NCBI RefSeq assembly: GCF_030116705.1
Contig: NZ_JAOTIK010000001.1
Location: 5,360,501 to 5,424,500, forward strand
DNA: 64,000 nt
Reading direction: 5' to 3'
Source of the DNA: Streptomyces sp. ML-6
Lineage (GTDB): Bacteria > Actinomycetota > Actinomycetes > Streptomycetales > Streptomycetaceae
Part shown: positions 36,523 to 46,208 of the stretch, in pieces
Layout of the letters: each line of letters opens with the position of its first letter
Position numbering within the stretch: position 1 is the stretch's first letter
Position numbers and translations under genes: made by a program
Notes under the pieces: generated by a model
Told to the model about the DNA's origin: nothing
What the model saw: the letters and a program-made list of their open reading frames with translations, nothing else
The model's database searches: none

Positions 36523-37863
36523 TCAGACCCCGAGCATTCCGGTCCACATCTGCGGGAAGTCCGGCAGGGTCTTGGCGGTTGTCGCCACGTTCTCGATCTC
36601 CACTCCGGGGACGGCAAGGCCGATGACCGACCCCGCGGTTGCCATCCGGTGGTCGTCATACGTATGGAAGGTACCGCCGTGCAGCGGCCGGGGCCGGATG
36701 TGGAGCCCGTCGGCGGTCTCGGTGACGTCGCCGCCGAGCTCGTTGATCTCCTTGGTGAGCGCGGCCAGCCGGTCCGTCTCGTGCAGCCGCAGATGGGCGA
36801 CACCGCTCAGGGTGGACGGCGAATCGGCGAGGGCCGCGACCGCCGCGATGCCGGGCGTCAGCTCGCCGACCTCGCCGAGATCGACGTCGATGCCGTGGAT
36901 GCGGCCCGATCCGGTGAAGGTGAGGCCGCGCTCGGTCAGCTCGCAGCTGCCGCCCATCGCGGTGAAGATCTCGCGCAGCGCGTCGCCCGGCTGGGTGGTG
37001 CGCTCGGGCCAGTCGGGGATGGTGACCCGGCCGCCGGTGACCAGCGCGGCCGCGAGGAACGGCTGGGCGTTGGACAGGTCGGGCTCGATGGTGAGGTCGC
37101 GGCCGAGCAGGGCGGAGGGGGAGACCCGCCAGACGTTCGGCTCGCCGCCCGTCTCCGGCTCGTCGACCTGCGCGCCGACCGCCCGCAGCATGTCCACGGT
37201 CATCCGGATGTGCGGCATGGAGGGGAGCCGGGCGCCGGTGTGGCGCACCTCCACTCCCTGGTTGAAGCGGGGCGCCGAGAGCAGCAGCGCCGAGACGAAC
37301 TGGGAGGACGAGGAGGCGTCGATCGCCACCGGCCCGCCGTCCAGCGCACCGCTGCCGTGCACCGTCATCGGCAGCGAGCCGCGCCCCTCGTCGTCGACCC
37401 GGGCGCCGAGCACCCGCAGCGCGTCGATCACGCCGTCCAGCGGGCGCTCGTACGAACGCGGGTCGCCGTCGAACCGGATCGGGCCGTCGGCGAGGGCCGC
37501 GACCGGCGGCAGGAAGCGCATCACCGTGCCGGCGTTGCCGACGTCGACCGTGGTGGGGCCGTGCAGACCGGCCGGGATGACCCGCCACGCCTCGCCGGAC
37601 GCCTCCGGGCCGCCCGTGACGGCGGAGCTGGACGAGACCGTCTCCTCGATGCCGACGCCCATCGCGCGCAGCGCCTCGGCCATCAGCAGGGTGTCGCGGG
37701 AACGCAACGGGCGGCGCAGCCAGCCGGGCTCGGCGGCGAGCGCGGCGAGGACGAGCGCGCGGTTGGTGACCGACTTCGACCCGGGCACGGTGACGGTCGC
37801 GTCGACGGCCCCGGTCGCATGCGGGGCGGGCCAGAGGGCGGGGTGCACGGAGCTTTCGGTCAT
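36523..37863 (-). CDS. aroA: EPSP synthase (3-phosphoshikimate 1-carboxyvinyltransferase)
   Basis: 446 residues. Shikimate-pathway enzyme joining PEP and shikimate-3-phosphate. Motifs: [17 protein letters not shown] (about residue 29), [57 protein letters not shown] and [16 protein letters not shown]. In mycobacteria aroA, rsgA, SRAP and sigH (the sigR homologue) are also close together. ATG at 37863 preferred over an in-frame upstream ATG three codons before. Confidence 0.95.
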   Translation of the reverse strand: MTESSVHPALWPAPHATGAVDATVTVPGSKSVTNRALVLAALAAEPGWLRRPLRSRDTLLMAEALRAMGVGIEETVSSSSAVTGGPEASGEAWRVIPAGLHGPTTVDVGNAGTVMRFLPPVAALADGPIRFDGDPRSYERPLDGVIDALRVLGARVDDEGRGSLPMTVHGSGALDGGPVAIDASSSSQFVSALLLSAPRFNQGVEVRHTGARLPSMPHIRMTVDMLRAVGAQVDEPETGGEPNVWRVSPSALLGRDLTIEPDLSNAQPFLAAALVTGGRVTIPDWPERTTQPGDALREIFTAMGGSCELTERGLTFTGSGRIHGIDVDLGEVGELTPGIAAVAALADSPSTLSGVAHLRLHETDRLAALTKEINELGGDVTETADGLHIRPRPLHGGTFHTYDDHRMATAGSVIGLAVPGVEIENVATTAKTLPDFPQMWTGMLGV

Positions 37864-37964
37864 GGCCCTCACTTTAGTGGCTCACCGCGAACCCGAATCC
37901 TGGGCGAAACGATATGAACCCTGGCGTCACACGGGTGCGGCAGCCGACGCGGCCCGGCCTTCGC

Positions 37965-38010
37965 CGTCCGTCCCGCGCCCGGGGCACCGTCCGTCCCGCG
38001 CCCGGGGCAC
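37965..38010. repeat. Two 23-bp tandem repeats
   Basis: CGTCCGTCCCGCGCCCGGGGCAC twice in succession between aroA and the end of the M50-like gene. Confidence 0.9.
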
Positions 38011-38018
38011 CGCCCGTC

Positions 38019-38732
38019 TCACATGCCGAGCAGCCAGCGACCCCCACCGATCAGGGAGGAGAGCGACACCGTGTGGAAGAGGAAGAGCCAGAGCGGTGCG
38101 GGCACGTCGGTCAGCCGTGACAACTGGTCCGCGTCCGAGTCCGGCGCGCCCCCGCGCCGCCGCATCGACTGGAGCTCGAAGGCCGGCCGTACGCCGCCGA
38201 GCAGCAGGAACCAGACCACGGCGTACGCGAACAGCGACTGCACGGCGGGCGAGGCCAGCCCGGACACCAGCAGGAAGGCCGAACCGGTGAGGATCACCGC
38301 CAGCGCCCCGTACACGTTGCGGATCATCACCAGCATCGCCACGAGCAGCGCGGTGGCCAGCCACAGCAGCAGCGTGATCCTGCCGTCGACCAGCAGCCAC
38401 GCCCCGCCCAGCCCCAGCAGCGGCGGGGCGGTGTAACCGGCCGCGGCGGTGAGGATCATGCCGATGCCGGTCGGTCTGCCGCGGCTGAGGGTCAGGCCGC
38501 TGGTGTCCGAGTGCAGTCTGATGCCGGTGAGCTGCCGGCCGGTGAGCAGTGCGATCAGCCCGTGGCCGCCCTCGTGCGTGAGGGTGATCGCGTTGCGGCT
38601 CAGCCGCCACAGCGGATTCGGTACGACGGCGATGAGGGCGAGCGTCCCGGTCACCACCACGAGCCACTGTTCGGGGGCGGGCTGGGTGCCGGTGAGGCGG
38701 TCCCACAGATTGCCCAGATCGGTGCTGTCCAT
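38019..38732 (-). CDS. M50-like membrane metalloprotease family protein
   Basis: 237 residues with about five to six membrane helices. ITLTHEGGHGLIALLTGRQL (about residues 50-69) carries HExGH, the zinc motif of M50B-type (site-2 protease-like, DUF of YjgA/peptidase M50B) membrane proteins. A second ligand region is not clear. The central part has LTAAAGYTAPPLLGLGGAWLL. It diverges from the SRAP gene. Substrate unknown. Confidence 0.78.
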   Translation of the reverse strand: MDSTDLGNLWDRLTGTQPAPEQWLVVVTGTLALIAVVPNPLWRLSRNAITLTHEGGHGLIALLTGRQLTGIRLHSDTSGLTLSRGRPTGIGMILTAAAGYTAPPLLGLGGAWLLVDGRITLLLWLATALLVAMLVMIRNVYGALAVILTGSAFLLVSGLASPAVQSLFAYAVVWFLLLGGVRPAFELQSMRRRGGAPDSDADQLSRLTDVPAPLWLFLFHTVSLSSLIGGGRWLLGM

Positions 38733-38797
38733 GACGCGGGCGGCTCCTCGCGGTATCGGCGTCCTGTCGTCGTGACGGTCGTGGCAGTCTGGCACTC

Positions 38798-39613
38798 ATG
38801 TGCGGACGGTATGCATCGAGTCGGCGGCCCGAGGACCTGGCCGGAATCTTCCAGGTCGAGAAGTGGGAGCCCGCGGAGGCCCTGGCGCCGGACTGGAACG
38901 TGGCGCCGACCAAGGAGGTCCACGCGGTACTGGAACGTCCTGTGAAGGACGCGGCGGACCCGCGTCCGGTTCGCCAGATGCGCACCTTGAGATGGGGACT
39001 CGTGCCGTCCTGGTCGAAGTCGCCCGACGGTGCCGCGCGGATGATCAACGCCCGCGCGGAGACCGTCCACGAGAAGCCGTCCTTCCGGCGCTCCTTCGTC
39101 TCCCGGCGCTGCATCCTGCCCGCCGACGGCTACTACGAATGGGTCACCGGCGCGGACGAGCGGCAGCTGGAGGAGAAGGGGAAGAAGAAGCGCCCGCGCA
39201 AGCAGCCGTACTTCGTGACGCCCGCCGACGGGTCCGTCTTCGCGATGGCCGGGCTGTACGACTTCTGGCGCGACCGGACCCTGCCCGACGACCACCCGGG
39301 GGCCTGGTGGGTGACCTGCTCGGTGATCACGACGGAGGCGGAGACCACCCCGCTCGGCGTCGCCCCCGCCGAGGGCCCGGCGACGCTCGCCGACATCCAC
39401 CCCCGGATGCCCCTGATGCTCACCCCGGACCGGTGGGACGCCTGGCTCGACCCGTCGAACACCGAGGCCGAGGAGGTGCGGGGGCTGCTCGCCCCGCCGC
39501 CAGCCGGGCTGATGCGGGCCTACCCGGTGGCCACGGCCGTCAGCAACGTCCGCAACAACGGGCCCGAGCTGGTGGAGGAGCTGGCCGCGCCGGAGGAGGG
39601 CACCCTCTTCTGA
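38798..39613 (+). CDS. SRAP domain protein (YedK/HMCES type)
   Basis: 271 residues. The catalytic cysteine follows the initiator Met (MCGRYA). Other marks are [39 protein letters not shown] and IHPRMPLML (active-site His). SRAP proteins trap abasic sites in single-stranded DNA as a thiazolidine DNA-protein crosslink. An insertion of Lys/Glu/Arg ([13 protein letters not shown]) lies near residue 130. The sequence before the ATG is also the divergent promoter of the M50-like gene. Confidence 0.93.
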   Translation: MCGRYASSRRPEDLAGIFQVEKWEPAEALAPDWNVAPTKEVHAVLERPVKDAADPRPVRQMRTLRWGLVPSWSKSPDGAARMINARAETVHEKPSFRRSFVSRRCILPADGYYEWVTGADERQLEEKGKKKRPRKQPYFVTPADGSVFAMAGLYDFWRDRTLPDDHPGAWWVTCSVITTEAETTPLGVAPAEGPATLADIHPRMPLMLTPDRWDAWLDPSNTEAEEVRGLLAPPPAGLMRAYPVATAVSNVRNNGPELVEELAAPEEGTLF

Positions 39614-39650
39614 CGCCCTCTCGGCCTCCCGCCGGGGGAGGATGGGAGAC

Positions 39651-40508
39651 GTGACCACCCCAGAGAAGGACCGTACGGTCGAGACGGTCGAAACCGACGT
39701 CGGACCGGCCAGGATCACCTGGTTCCCCGCCACGGACGCCACGGGCACGACGAACGCCACGAACGCCACGGGCACGACGAACGCCACGAACGCCACGGGC
39801 ACGACGAACGCCACGAACGCCACGGGCACGACGAACGCCACGAACGCCACGGGCACGACGAACGCCACGAACGCCACGGGCACGACGAACGCCACGAACG
39901 CCACGAACGCGGCGGACACCACGGGCACGGCGGGTGCCCGGCTCGTGCTCGCCCTCGGCCACGGCGCGGGCGGCGGCATCGAGGCCCGCGACCTCCGGGC
40001 CCTGGCCGCCGCGCTGCCCGCCCACGGGGTGACCGTCGCCCTGGTGGAGCAGCCGTGGCGGGTCGCCGGGAAGAAGCTCGCGCCCGCCCCGAAGACGCTG
40101 GACACCGGATGGCGGGGGGTGTGGCCCGCCCTCGCCGCCGCCGGGTTGCCCGTCGTCGCGGGCGGACGCAGCGCCGGGGCCCGGGTGGCCTGCCGGACGG
40201 CTGCGGAGCTGGGCGCCCGCGCCGTCCTCGCGCTCGCCTTCCCGCTGCACCCCCCGGGAAAGCCGGAGAAGTCCCGCGAGGACGAGCTCCTCGGCACCGG
40301 GGTGCCCACGCTCGTCGTGCAGGGCGGCAACGACCCGTTCGGGCGGCCCGCCGAATTCTCCCCGGGGACGTACCGGATCGCCGAGGTGCCGTACGGCGAC
40401 CACGGCTTCGCCGTGCCGAAGAAGGCCGGCACGACGCAGGAGGAGGCGCTGGAGACCCTGACCGCCGCCGTGACCGGGTGGCTCTCCATGGTCCTCGCCC
40501 CCGGGTGA
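39651..40508 (+). CDS. Alpha/beta hydrolase family protein (TEX30/KANL3-like) with tandem repeat insert
   Basis: 285 residues from a GTG with GGGGAGG about nine bases upstream; ATG at 39642 is in frame. The core looks like the short dienelactone-hydrolase-like family: [28 protein letters not shown] (nucleophile Ser), [12 protein letters not shown] (Asp) and [11 protein letters not shown] (His). Between the first beta strand (ARITWFPA) and the strand before LALGHG stands a 60-residue Thr/Asn/Ala stretch made of six TGTTNATNA repeats. That is not part of the fold and probably loops out. Substrate unknown. Confidence 0.82.
   Translation: MTTPEKDRTVETVETDVGPARITWFPATDATGTTNATNATGTTNATNATGTTNATNATGTTNATNATGTTNATNATGTTNATNATNAADTTGTAGARLVLALGHGAGGGIEARDLRALAAALPAHGVTVALVEQPWRVAGKKLAPAPKTLDTGWRGVWPALAAAGLPVVAGGRSAGARVACRTAAELGARAVLALAFPLHPPGKPEKSREDELLGTGVPTLVVQGGNDPFGRPAEFSPGTYRIAEVPYGDHGFAVPKKAGTTQEEALETLTAAVTGWLSMVLAPG
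39741..39902 (+). repeat. Six perfect or near-perfect 27-bp tandem repeats in the hydrolase gene
   Basis: ACGGGCACGACGAACGCCACGAACGCC unit repeated six times in frame (TGTTNATNA). The near-identity of the units suggests recent expansion. Confidence 0.95.
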
Positions 40509-40518
40509 CGCGCACCCC

Positions 40519-40545
40519 GGGAATGTTGGGGGAGGGGCGGCTGTT
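40519..40545 (+). promoter_or_regulatory. Sigma-R autoregulatory promoter (sigRp2-like)
   Basis: GGGAAT (40519-40524), 18 bases, GTT (40543-40545), matching GGAAT-N18-GTT. In S. coelicolor the sigma-R-dependent promoter lies upstream of sigR and makes a transcript that also encodes a longer, unstable isoform. Confidence 0.85.
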
Positions 40546-40597
40546 GTGCGTGTCATCGGTACATCAACGTCGTATGTGTGGAGAGGGAGTCCGTCGC

Positions 40598-41440
40598 ATG
40601 GGTTCGACCATCTGCCCGCGTCGCTCGAACGCCGCTGACCTGGAGTGGACGGTCCTGCATGCGGCCAGGACCGCTCCCGAGCGGGCGGCGGGCGGAACGA
40701 ATCGACAGGCCGTCCCGGAGCGAGGTCGACTATTCTCCGATTCGAGCGGGTCCGGTTTCGGCTCCGCCCCAGCGTTGGAGGAGGTGGGTCCGGTCACTGG
40801 GACCGACACAGGGACCGACGAGGGCCGCGTACCGGAGACGGCTGCCGAGCGCAACGCACGCTTCGAGCGGGACGCTCTCGGTTACCTCGACCAGATGTAC
40901 TCGGCCGCGTTGCGCATGACGCGCAACCCCGCGGACGCCGAGGACCTGGTCCAGGAGACGTACGCCAAGGCGTACGGCTCCTTCCATCAGTTCCGTGAGG
41001 GCACCAACCTCAAGGCGTGGATGTACCGCATCCTCACCAATACCTTCATCAACTCGTACCGCAAGAAGCAGCGGGAACCCCAGCGCAGCGCCGCCGAGGA
41101 GATCGAGGACTGGCAGCTGGCGCGCGCCGAGTCCCACATGTCGACCGGTCTGCGATCCGCGGAGTCGCAGGCGCTCGACCACCTGCCCGACTCTGACGTG
41201 AAGTCCGCCCTGCAGGCGATCCCCGAGGAGTTCCGCATCGCCGTGTATCTCGCCGATGTGGAGGGCTTTGCCTACAAGGAGATCGCGGACATCATGGGGA
41301 CTCCCATCGGTACGGTGATGTCCCGACTGCACCGGGGCCGCCGCCAGCTGCGCGGCATGCTGGAGGACTACGCCCGTGAGCGCGGGCTCGTCCCGGCCGG
41401 TGCCGGAGAGTCGGACGATCGGAAAGGCTCGGGCTCATGA
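40598..41440 (+). CDS. sigR: RNA polymerase sigma factor SigR (long isoform frame; short form starts near 40784)
   Basis: Extracytoplasmic-function sigma factor controlling the thiol-oxidative stress regulon. Two starts are likely. The short form begins at GTG 40784 (218 residues) with GGAGGAG right before it. The long sigma-R'-like form begins at ATG 40598, GGAGAGGGAG eight bases upstream, adding 62 residues; the frame is open between them. Region 2: [38 protein letters not shown]. Region 4: [47 protein letters not shown]. Only transcripts from the upstream promoter contain the long start. It overlaps rsrA by 4 bases (ATGA). Confidence 0.93.
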   Translation: MGSTICPRRSNAADLEWTVLHAARTAPERAAGGTNRQAVPERGRLFSDSSGSGFGSAPALEEVGPVTGTDTGTDEGRVPETAAERNARFERDALGYLDQMYSAALRMTRNPADAEDLVQETYAKAYGSFHQFREGTNLKAWMYRILTNTFINSYRKKQREPQRSAAEEIEDWQLARAESHMSTGLRSAESQALDHLPDSDVKSALQAIPEEFRIAVYLADVEGFAYKEIADIMGTPIGTVMSRLHRGRRQLRGMLEDYARERGLVPAGAGESDDRKGSGS

Positions 41441-41757
41441 GCTGCGGAGAGCCGCACGAGACGGACTGCTCGGAGGTGCTCGATCATCTTTACGAGTTCC
41501 TCGACCACGAGATGCCCGACAGTGACTGCACCAAGTTCGAGGTGCACTTCGAGGAGTGCTCCCCGTGCCTGGAGAAGTACGGTCTGGAGCAGGCCGTGAA
41601 GAAGCTGGTGAAGCGCTGCTGCGGCCAGGACGACGTACCGAGTGATCTGCGGTCCAAGGTGATGGGCCGGATCGATCTGATCCGCTCGGGCCAGGCGGTG
41701 CCCGAGCAGGACCTGACGGCCGCGGAGAACGAGACGTCGGCCACCGCCCAGGAGTGA
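41437..41757 (+). CDS. rsrA: Zinc-binding redox-sensing anti-sigma factor RsrA
   Basis: 106 residues, ZAS family. It binds SigR when reduced and releases it when its cysteines form a disulfide and zinc is lost. Key residues: Cys3 and Cys11 in the N-terminus, and the HFEECSPC motif (His and two Cys, about residues 37-44), with extra cysteines in VKRCCGQ. Overlap with sigR (ATGA) indicates coupled translation. A hairpin ends the operon. Mycothiol-linked targets (mrx1) lie elsewhere in the window. Confidence 0.95.
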   Translation: MSCGEPHETDCSEVLDHLYEFLDHEMPDSDCTKFEVHFEECSPCLEKYGLEQAVKKLVKRCCGQDDVPSDLRSKVMGRIDLIRSGQAVPEQDLTAAENETSATAQE

Positions 41758-42068
41758 CGGCCGGGCCCCGGCCCGACCGGTCCTCCTCGCGTTCCGTACG
41801 GGTGGGGCGCGCCGCGCACCACGCGGCGCGCCCCCACTCGTTTCTCCGGGCCCGGCACGCATCCCCGTCGCGGCGGTCCGCCCGGACGTGCACGGCGGGT
41901 GACAAGCCCCGGATGTGCACGGCGGGCGGCAAGCATCGACGGTCCCGGCCCGGTACGTCACCCCGCTTGTCACCCGAATGTGCTAATCCGGTCCATTGCC
42001 GCTCGGGCCTGCCCGCGAATCGCTAGCGTGGCGCCTCCATTGACCATGTTGGGGGGCGGGCCGGGCGG
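41758..42068. other. 311-bp gene-free region between rsrA and the HD-GYP gene
   Basis: Contains the rsrA hairpin and two CCGGATGTGCACGGCGGGyGrCAAGC-like copies (about 41880-41935). No supported gene. Confidence 0.7.
41802..41837 (+). terminator. Hairpin after sigR-rsrA
   Basis: GTGGGGCGCGCCGCG and CGCGGCGCGCCCCCAC pair with one bulge around CACCA. Confidence 0.7.
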
Positions 42069-44969
42069 GTGAGAGCCACACGCGGGGCGGCGCGCGGATA
42101 CATCCTGGTGGCCGTGATCGGCGCCCTGGCCTGCGTGCTCCCCGTCCTGCGGACCGGGGCGGAGGTCCCGTGGTTCACCCTCGCGCTGCTCACCGGGCTC
42201 TACCTGGTCTGTGAACTCCCCGGGCGCTGCCCGTTCTTCGGCGGCTCCGTGCCGATCAGTGCCGGATCGTTCTTTCCGCTGCTGCTCGCCGCCGCGTTCC
42301 TGCTGCCGCCCGCCGCCGCCGCCCTCGTCGCCGTGCCCGGATCGCTCGTCGGCCGGGTGGAGCAGCCGCCCGCCGCCGCCCGGCGGGTCTGGCGGGCCGC
42401 GCAGCTCGCCGTCACGGTCTGGGCGGCCTCGACCGTCCACGCACTGCTCGGCGGCACCGCGGCGCTCGGCGGGACCGGCACCGGCCCCGACCTCCCGTAC
42501 GCGATCCTGCCCGCCTGCGTCGCGGCCCTGGTCTTCAGCCTCGTCCTGACCGCGCTGGACGGCTCGATCCTGGTCGTGGCCGAACGGCTGCCGCCGGGGC
42601 GCGCCTGGAGCGGACTGCTGTCCCGCTCGCTGGGGCCGCACCAGGTGCACGGGCTCGCCGGGCTGATGATGGCGGTGCTGTGGCGCGGCCCGTACGGACC
42701 GCTGTCCGCGCTCATCGTCCTGCTGCCGATGTACATCTCCTGCTGGGTCTTCGCCCAGTACCACCGCGAGCACGCCGCCCACCGCGCCACCATCAGGGCG
42801 CTGGTGCAGGCCGTCGACATCAAGGACACCTACACCCGGGGACACAGCGAACGGGTCGGCCGGGCCTCCGTCATCATCGCCCGCGAACTGGGCATGGAGA
42901 AGGACCGGTTGGAGGTCCTCCGGTTCGCCGGCATCCTGCACGACGTCGGCAAGCTCGGCGTCCCCACCCGGGTGCTCCGCAAGGACGGGCCGCTCACCCC
43001 GGAGGAACGACAGGTGATCGAGCTGCACCCGGAGTACGGGCACGAGATCGTGCGCGGCATCGGCTTCCTCGGCGAGGCGCGGGCCGCGATCCTGCACCAC
43101 CACGAACGGCTCGACGGCAGCGGCTATCCGTACGGGCTGCGGGGGCGCGAGATCCCGGAGTTCGCGCGGGTCGTCGCGGTGGCGGACGCGTTCGACGCGA
43201 TGACCTCGACCCGCTCGTACCGGCGGGGGAGGCCGGTGCCCGCCGCGCTGGAGGAGCTGAAGCGGTGCGCGGGCACGCAGTTCGATCCGCAGATGGTGCG
43301 GGCGCTGGTGCGCGGGCTGGAGCGGCACGGCTGGTCGGCGGTGACGGCCGGGGTCACGGCGGACGAGCCCCAGGACGCCCGGCCGGGCGGCGACGGGGAC
43401 GCCGGGGCCCTCCGGCGGCCGGCCCGTCCACGGCCGCCGTCCGGACCCGACCACGTCCCGCCCCCGCAGGCGACGGCCCCGGGCGCGGCGGCGCGTCGTG
43501 CGCCCGCCCGTCGCAGGGCGGGACCGGCCGGACCTCCGCAGCGCCCCCGGCCGGGAACGGGCCCGACCGGACGCCCCCGACCGGGCCCGGGACCGGCCGG
43601 ACGCCCCCGCGCGGCCGTCGCGGGACGGGACCGTCCGGCCCGCCCGCACACAGTCGTCCGGCCCTCAGCCGTCCGGGCCGCAGTCGTCCGCGGACCACCC
43701 CCGGTGAGCCGGGACCGGGCCGGGGCGCGGCCGTCCCCCGTCGCCCTCGTCGTCCGGGGCGCCGCCGCCCTGCTCGCCGTCGCGGGACTGGCCCACACCT
43801 TCTGGTACGGCGTCCACGACCCCGGCCACGCCCTCGCCTTCGGCGTCCTGATCGCCGTCGGCGAGCTGGCCCGCTGGGGCGCCCTGCCCGCCGAGCGCGA
43901 GCCCGCGCCGCTCGGCGCCGCCGGGACGCTCGCGTACGCCCTCCTCGGCCGCAGCGGCGGGGCGCCCACCGCGCACGACGTGTTCCAGGTGATCGCCGTG
44001 CTCGTCGCGGCGCAGCTCGTCGCCTGCGTGCCCCAGGTGGCGCGCGGCACCGGGCCGGGTCCCGACCGGGTGGCCCGCCGGATCCTGTCCGTCACCTTCG
44101 CCGCCGTCTGCTTCCAGCCGCTGTACAACTCCGGCCAGATCATGAGCCGGCTCGGCGAGGGCCCGTACTACGTGCTCGTCCTGCTGCTGCTCCTGGGGCT
44201 CACCGCCCTGTGCGACGCCGTCCTCGCGGCCCTGCTGCTGCACTCGCGCACCCGCCACCCCTATCCGCCGCTGCTGCGGGACCAGCTGCGCGGTCTGGCC
44301 GGCATCGGCTCGGCGGTCTGCGCGACCGGTGTCGTGATGGCGCTCGGGGTGGCCGTCGCCGGGCTGTGGGCGCTGCCCGTGCTGTGCGTGCCGCTGCTGC
44401 TGACCCAGGTCTCCTTCCGCCGGTTCGTCGCCGTGCGCACCACCTACCGGCAGACCATCGCCTCGCTCGCCCGGGCCACCGAGGTCGCCGGATACACCCC
44501 GCACGGGCACGCCCGCCGGGTGGCGGTGCTCTGCCGGGCCGTCGGCCGTGAGCTGGGGCTCTCCGGGCCCCAGCTGACCGTGCTGGAGTACGCGGCCCTG
44601 ATGCACGACATCGGGCAGCTCTCCCTCGTCGACCCGGTGCCGGACGGGGCGACGGCCACCCTGCCCGCCGCCGAGCAGCGCCGCATCGCCCTGCTCGGCG
44701 GGGCCGTGGTCCGGCAGACCGGGGTGGACGCCGAGGTCGCCGTCGTGGTGGAGAGACAGGCAGACCCCTATCGCGAGCAGCCGTTGTCCGCCAGGATCGT
44801 CAGGACGGTCAACGCATACGACGACCTCTGCGGGGAAGGGCTCATCGGGCCGCTGGGCGCACTGGAACAGCTCAGGCTCGGGACCGCCCACGACTATCAG
44901 CCCGAAGTCGTGGAATCACTGGCCCGGGTCCTGGCCCGGAGCGGTCCGGCCCCGGTTCTCCCCGGGTAA
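42069..44969 (+). CDS. Double HD-GYP membrane protein (two units fused)
   Basis: 966 residues in one frame. Unit 1 (about 1-440): a membrane domain of five to six helices, then a full HD-GYP phosphodiesterase (VDIKDTYTRGHSERVGRAS, FAGILHDVGKLGVP, ILHHHERLDGSGYPYGLRG, AVADAFDAMTSTRSYR). Such domains degrade cyclic di-nucleotides. A 110-residue Pro/Arg/Gly linker (about 440-550) follows. Unit 2 (550-966) is another membrane domain plus a degenerate HD domain: YTPHGHARRVAVLC and LMHDIGQLSLV remain, but the GYP loop is replaced by VVERQADPYRE. An in-frame GTG at 43704 could start unit 2 separately, without a visible ribosome site. GTG at 42069 follows GGGGGGCGGG. Confidence 0.85.
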   Translation: MRATRGAARGYILVAVIGALACVLPVLRTGAEVPWFTLALLTGLYLVCELPGRCPFFGGSVPISAGSFFPLLLAAAFLLPPAAAALVAVPGSLVGRVEQPPAAARRVWRAAQLAVTVWAASTVHALLGGTAALGGTGTGPDLPYAILPACVAALVFSLVLTALDGSILVVAERLPPGRAWSGLLSRSLGPHQVHGLAGLMMAVLWRGPYGPLSALIVLLPMYISCWVFAQYHREHAAHRATIRALVQAVDIKDTYTRGHSERVGRASVIIARELGMEKDRLEVLRFAGILHDVGKLGVPTRVLRKDGPLTPEERQVIELHPEYGHEIVRGIGFLGEARAAILHHHERLDGSGYPYGLRGREIPEFARVVAVADAFDAMTSTRSYRRGRPVPAALEELKRCAGTQFDPQMVRALVRGLERHGWSAVTAGVTADEPQDARPGGDGDAGALRRPARPRPPSGPDHVPPPQATAPGAAARRAPARRRAGPAGPPQRPRPGTGPTGRPRPGPGPAGRPRAAVAGRDRPARPHTVVRPSAVRAAVVRGPPPVSRDRAGARPSPVALVVRGAAALLAVAGLAHTFWYGVHDPGHALAFGVLIAVGELARWGALPAEREPAPLGAAGTLAYALLGRSGGAPTAHDVFQVIAVLVAAQLVACVPQVARGTGPGPDRVARRILSVTFAAVCFQPLYNSGQIMSRLGEGPYYVLVLLLLLGLTALCDAVLAALLLHSRTRHPYPPLLRDQLRGLAGIGSAVCATGVVMALGVAVAGLWALPVLCVPLLLTQVSFRRFVAVRTTYRQTIASLARATEVAGYTPHGHARRVAVLCRAVGRELGLSGPQLTVLEYAALMHDIGQLSLVDPVPDGATATLPAAEQRRIALLGGAVVRQTGVDAEVAVVVERQADPYREQPLSARIVRTVNAYDDLCGEGLIGPLGALEQLRLGTAHDYQPEVVESLARVLARSGPAPVLPG

Positions 44970-45060
44970 CCCATGGGTAATGAGCGAGCGTCCGGCCCGG
45001 CATGGTTGGATGCGAAGAAGAGCGGAAAACGAGGGTGTCCAGTCGGGACGGGCGGGAATC

Positions 45061-46053
45061 GTGAGGATCTTCGGGAAGGTACGGCATCGGCCCTCCGCCT
45101 CTTGGCGGCAGGCCACGGACCGCGCGTTCACGCTGATCGGCGACGGCCGGTACGAGGACGCGGGCGCGCTGCTGACACGTGCGGCGGATCTGGAACCCTG
45201 GCTCTCCGAGTCGTGGTTCAACCTGGCGCTGCTGCACAAGTTCCGGCATGACTGGGAACAGGCGAGGGCGGCGGGCCTGCGGGCCGTGGCGCTGCTCGAC
45301 AAGGAGTCCGGCGCCCCCGACTGGTGGAACGTCGGGATCGCCGCCACCGCGCTGCAGGACTGGCCGCTGGCGCGCCGGGCCTGGCAGGCGTACGGCCTGA
45401 AGGTGCCGGGCGCCGCTCAGCACACCTCGGCGGCCAACAGCGAGCCGGTCGGCATGGAGCTGGGCAGCGCCGCGGTGCGGCTGTCGCCGGAGGGCGAGGC
45501 CGAGGTCGTGTGGGGCCGCAGGCTCGACCCGGCCCGGATGGAGGTGCTGTCCATCCCGCTGCCGTCGTCCGGGCGCCGCTGGGGCGAGGTCGTCCTGCAC
45601 GACGGGGTGCCCAATGGCGAACGGGTCACCGCGGCCGGGCCCTCGTACCCCGTCTTCGACGAGATCGAGCTGTGGGCGCCGTCCCCCGTGCCCACCTGGG
45701 TGGTGCTGCTCGAGGCGGCCACCGAGGCGGACCGGGACGCGCTGGAGCGGCTGGCGTCCGACGCCGGGTTCGCCGCCGAGGACTGGTCGTCCTCCGTGCG
45801 GCTGCTCTGCCGGGCCTGTTCGGAGAGCCGGATGGAGAGCGACGAGGGCGACGGCGACCACCTCGACCCGCACGACCACAGCGAGCCGGGACACCCCGGC
45901 CCGCTGGGCCACCGCACCGCCGGTGAGCTGTGGGTGCCGGAGCGGGAGTGCGGGATAGCCGCGCCGGCCGGGCTGGTGCGCGGCCTGCTGGACGGCTGGG
46001 TGGCGGACAGCCCGGACAGCCGGGAGTGGCGGGACCTCGAAGAGGTCTGCTGA
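45061..46053 (+). CDS. Tetratricopeptide repeat protein
   Basis: 330 residues. TPR-like helices are visible at residues 19-120 (RAFTLIGDGRYEDAGALLTRAADLEP, WFNLALLHKFRHDWEQARAAGLRAVAL, WWNVGIAATALQDWPLARRAWQAYGL). A conserved C-terminal part follows (EVVWGRRLDPARMEVLSIPLPSSGRRWGEVV, then an Asp/His-rich GDGDHLDPHDHSEPGHPGPLGHR stretch that may bind metal). GTG chosen because the common family start MRIFGKVRHRPSASW matches; an upstream frame at 44980 is open. No membrane helix. Function unknown. Confidence 0.78.
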   Translation: MRIFGKVRHRPSASWRQATDRAFTLIGDGRYEDAGALLTRAADLEPWLSESWFNLALLHKFRHDWEQARAAGLRAVALLDKESGAPDWWNVGIAATALQDWPLARRAWQAYGLKVPGAAQHTSAANSEPVGMELGSAAVRLSPEGEAEVVWGRRLDPARMEVLSIPLPSSGRRWGEVVLHDGVPNGERVTAAGPSYPVFDEIELWAPSPVPTWVVLLEAATEADRDALERLASDAGFAAEDWSSSVRLLCRACSESRMESDEGDGDHLDPHDHSEPGHPGPLGHRTAGELWVPERECGIAAPAGLVRGLLDGWVADSPDSREWRDLEEVC

Positions 46054-46079
46054 CCGGTGCGGCCGGAAAGCCCGCGTCG

Positions 46080-46104
46080 GTCGGGGCCGCGGCACGGCCC
46101 CGAC
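46080..46104 (+). terminator. Terminator hairpin after the TPR gene
   Basis: GTCGGGGCCG and CGGCCCCGAC form a 10-bp stem around CGGCA. Confidence 0.65.
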
Positions 46105-46208
46105 GGCCCCACCCGCGGCCGTTAGGCTGTACGCGCACCGGTCGAGGTGCTCGGCGGTTCCCCGGACTGCCCGGGTCCCAAGGTTTTTGAGGAAGGCATA
46201 CGGCGGAC

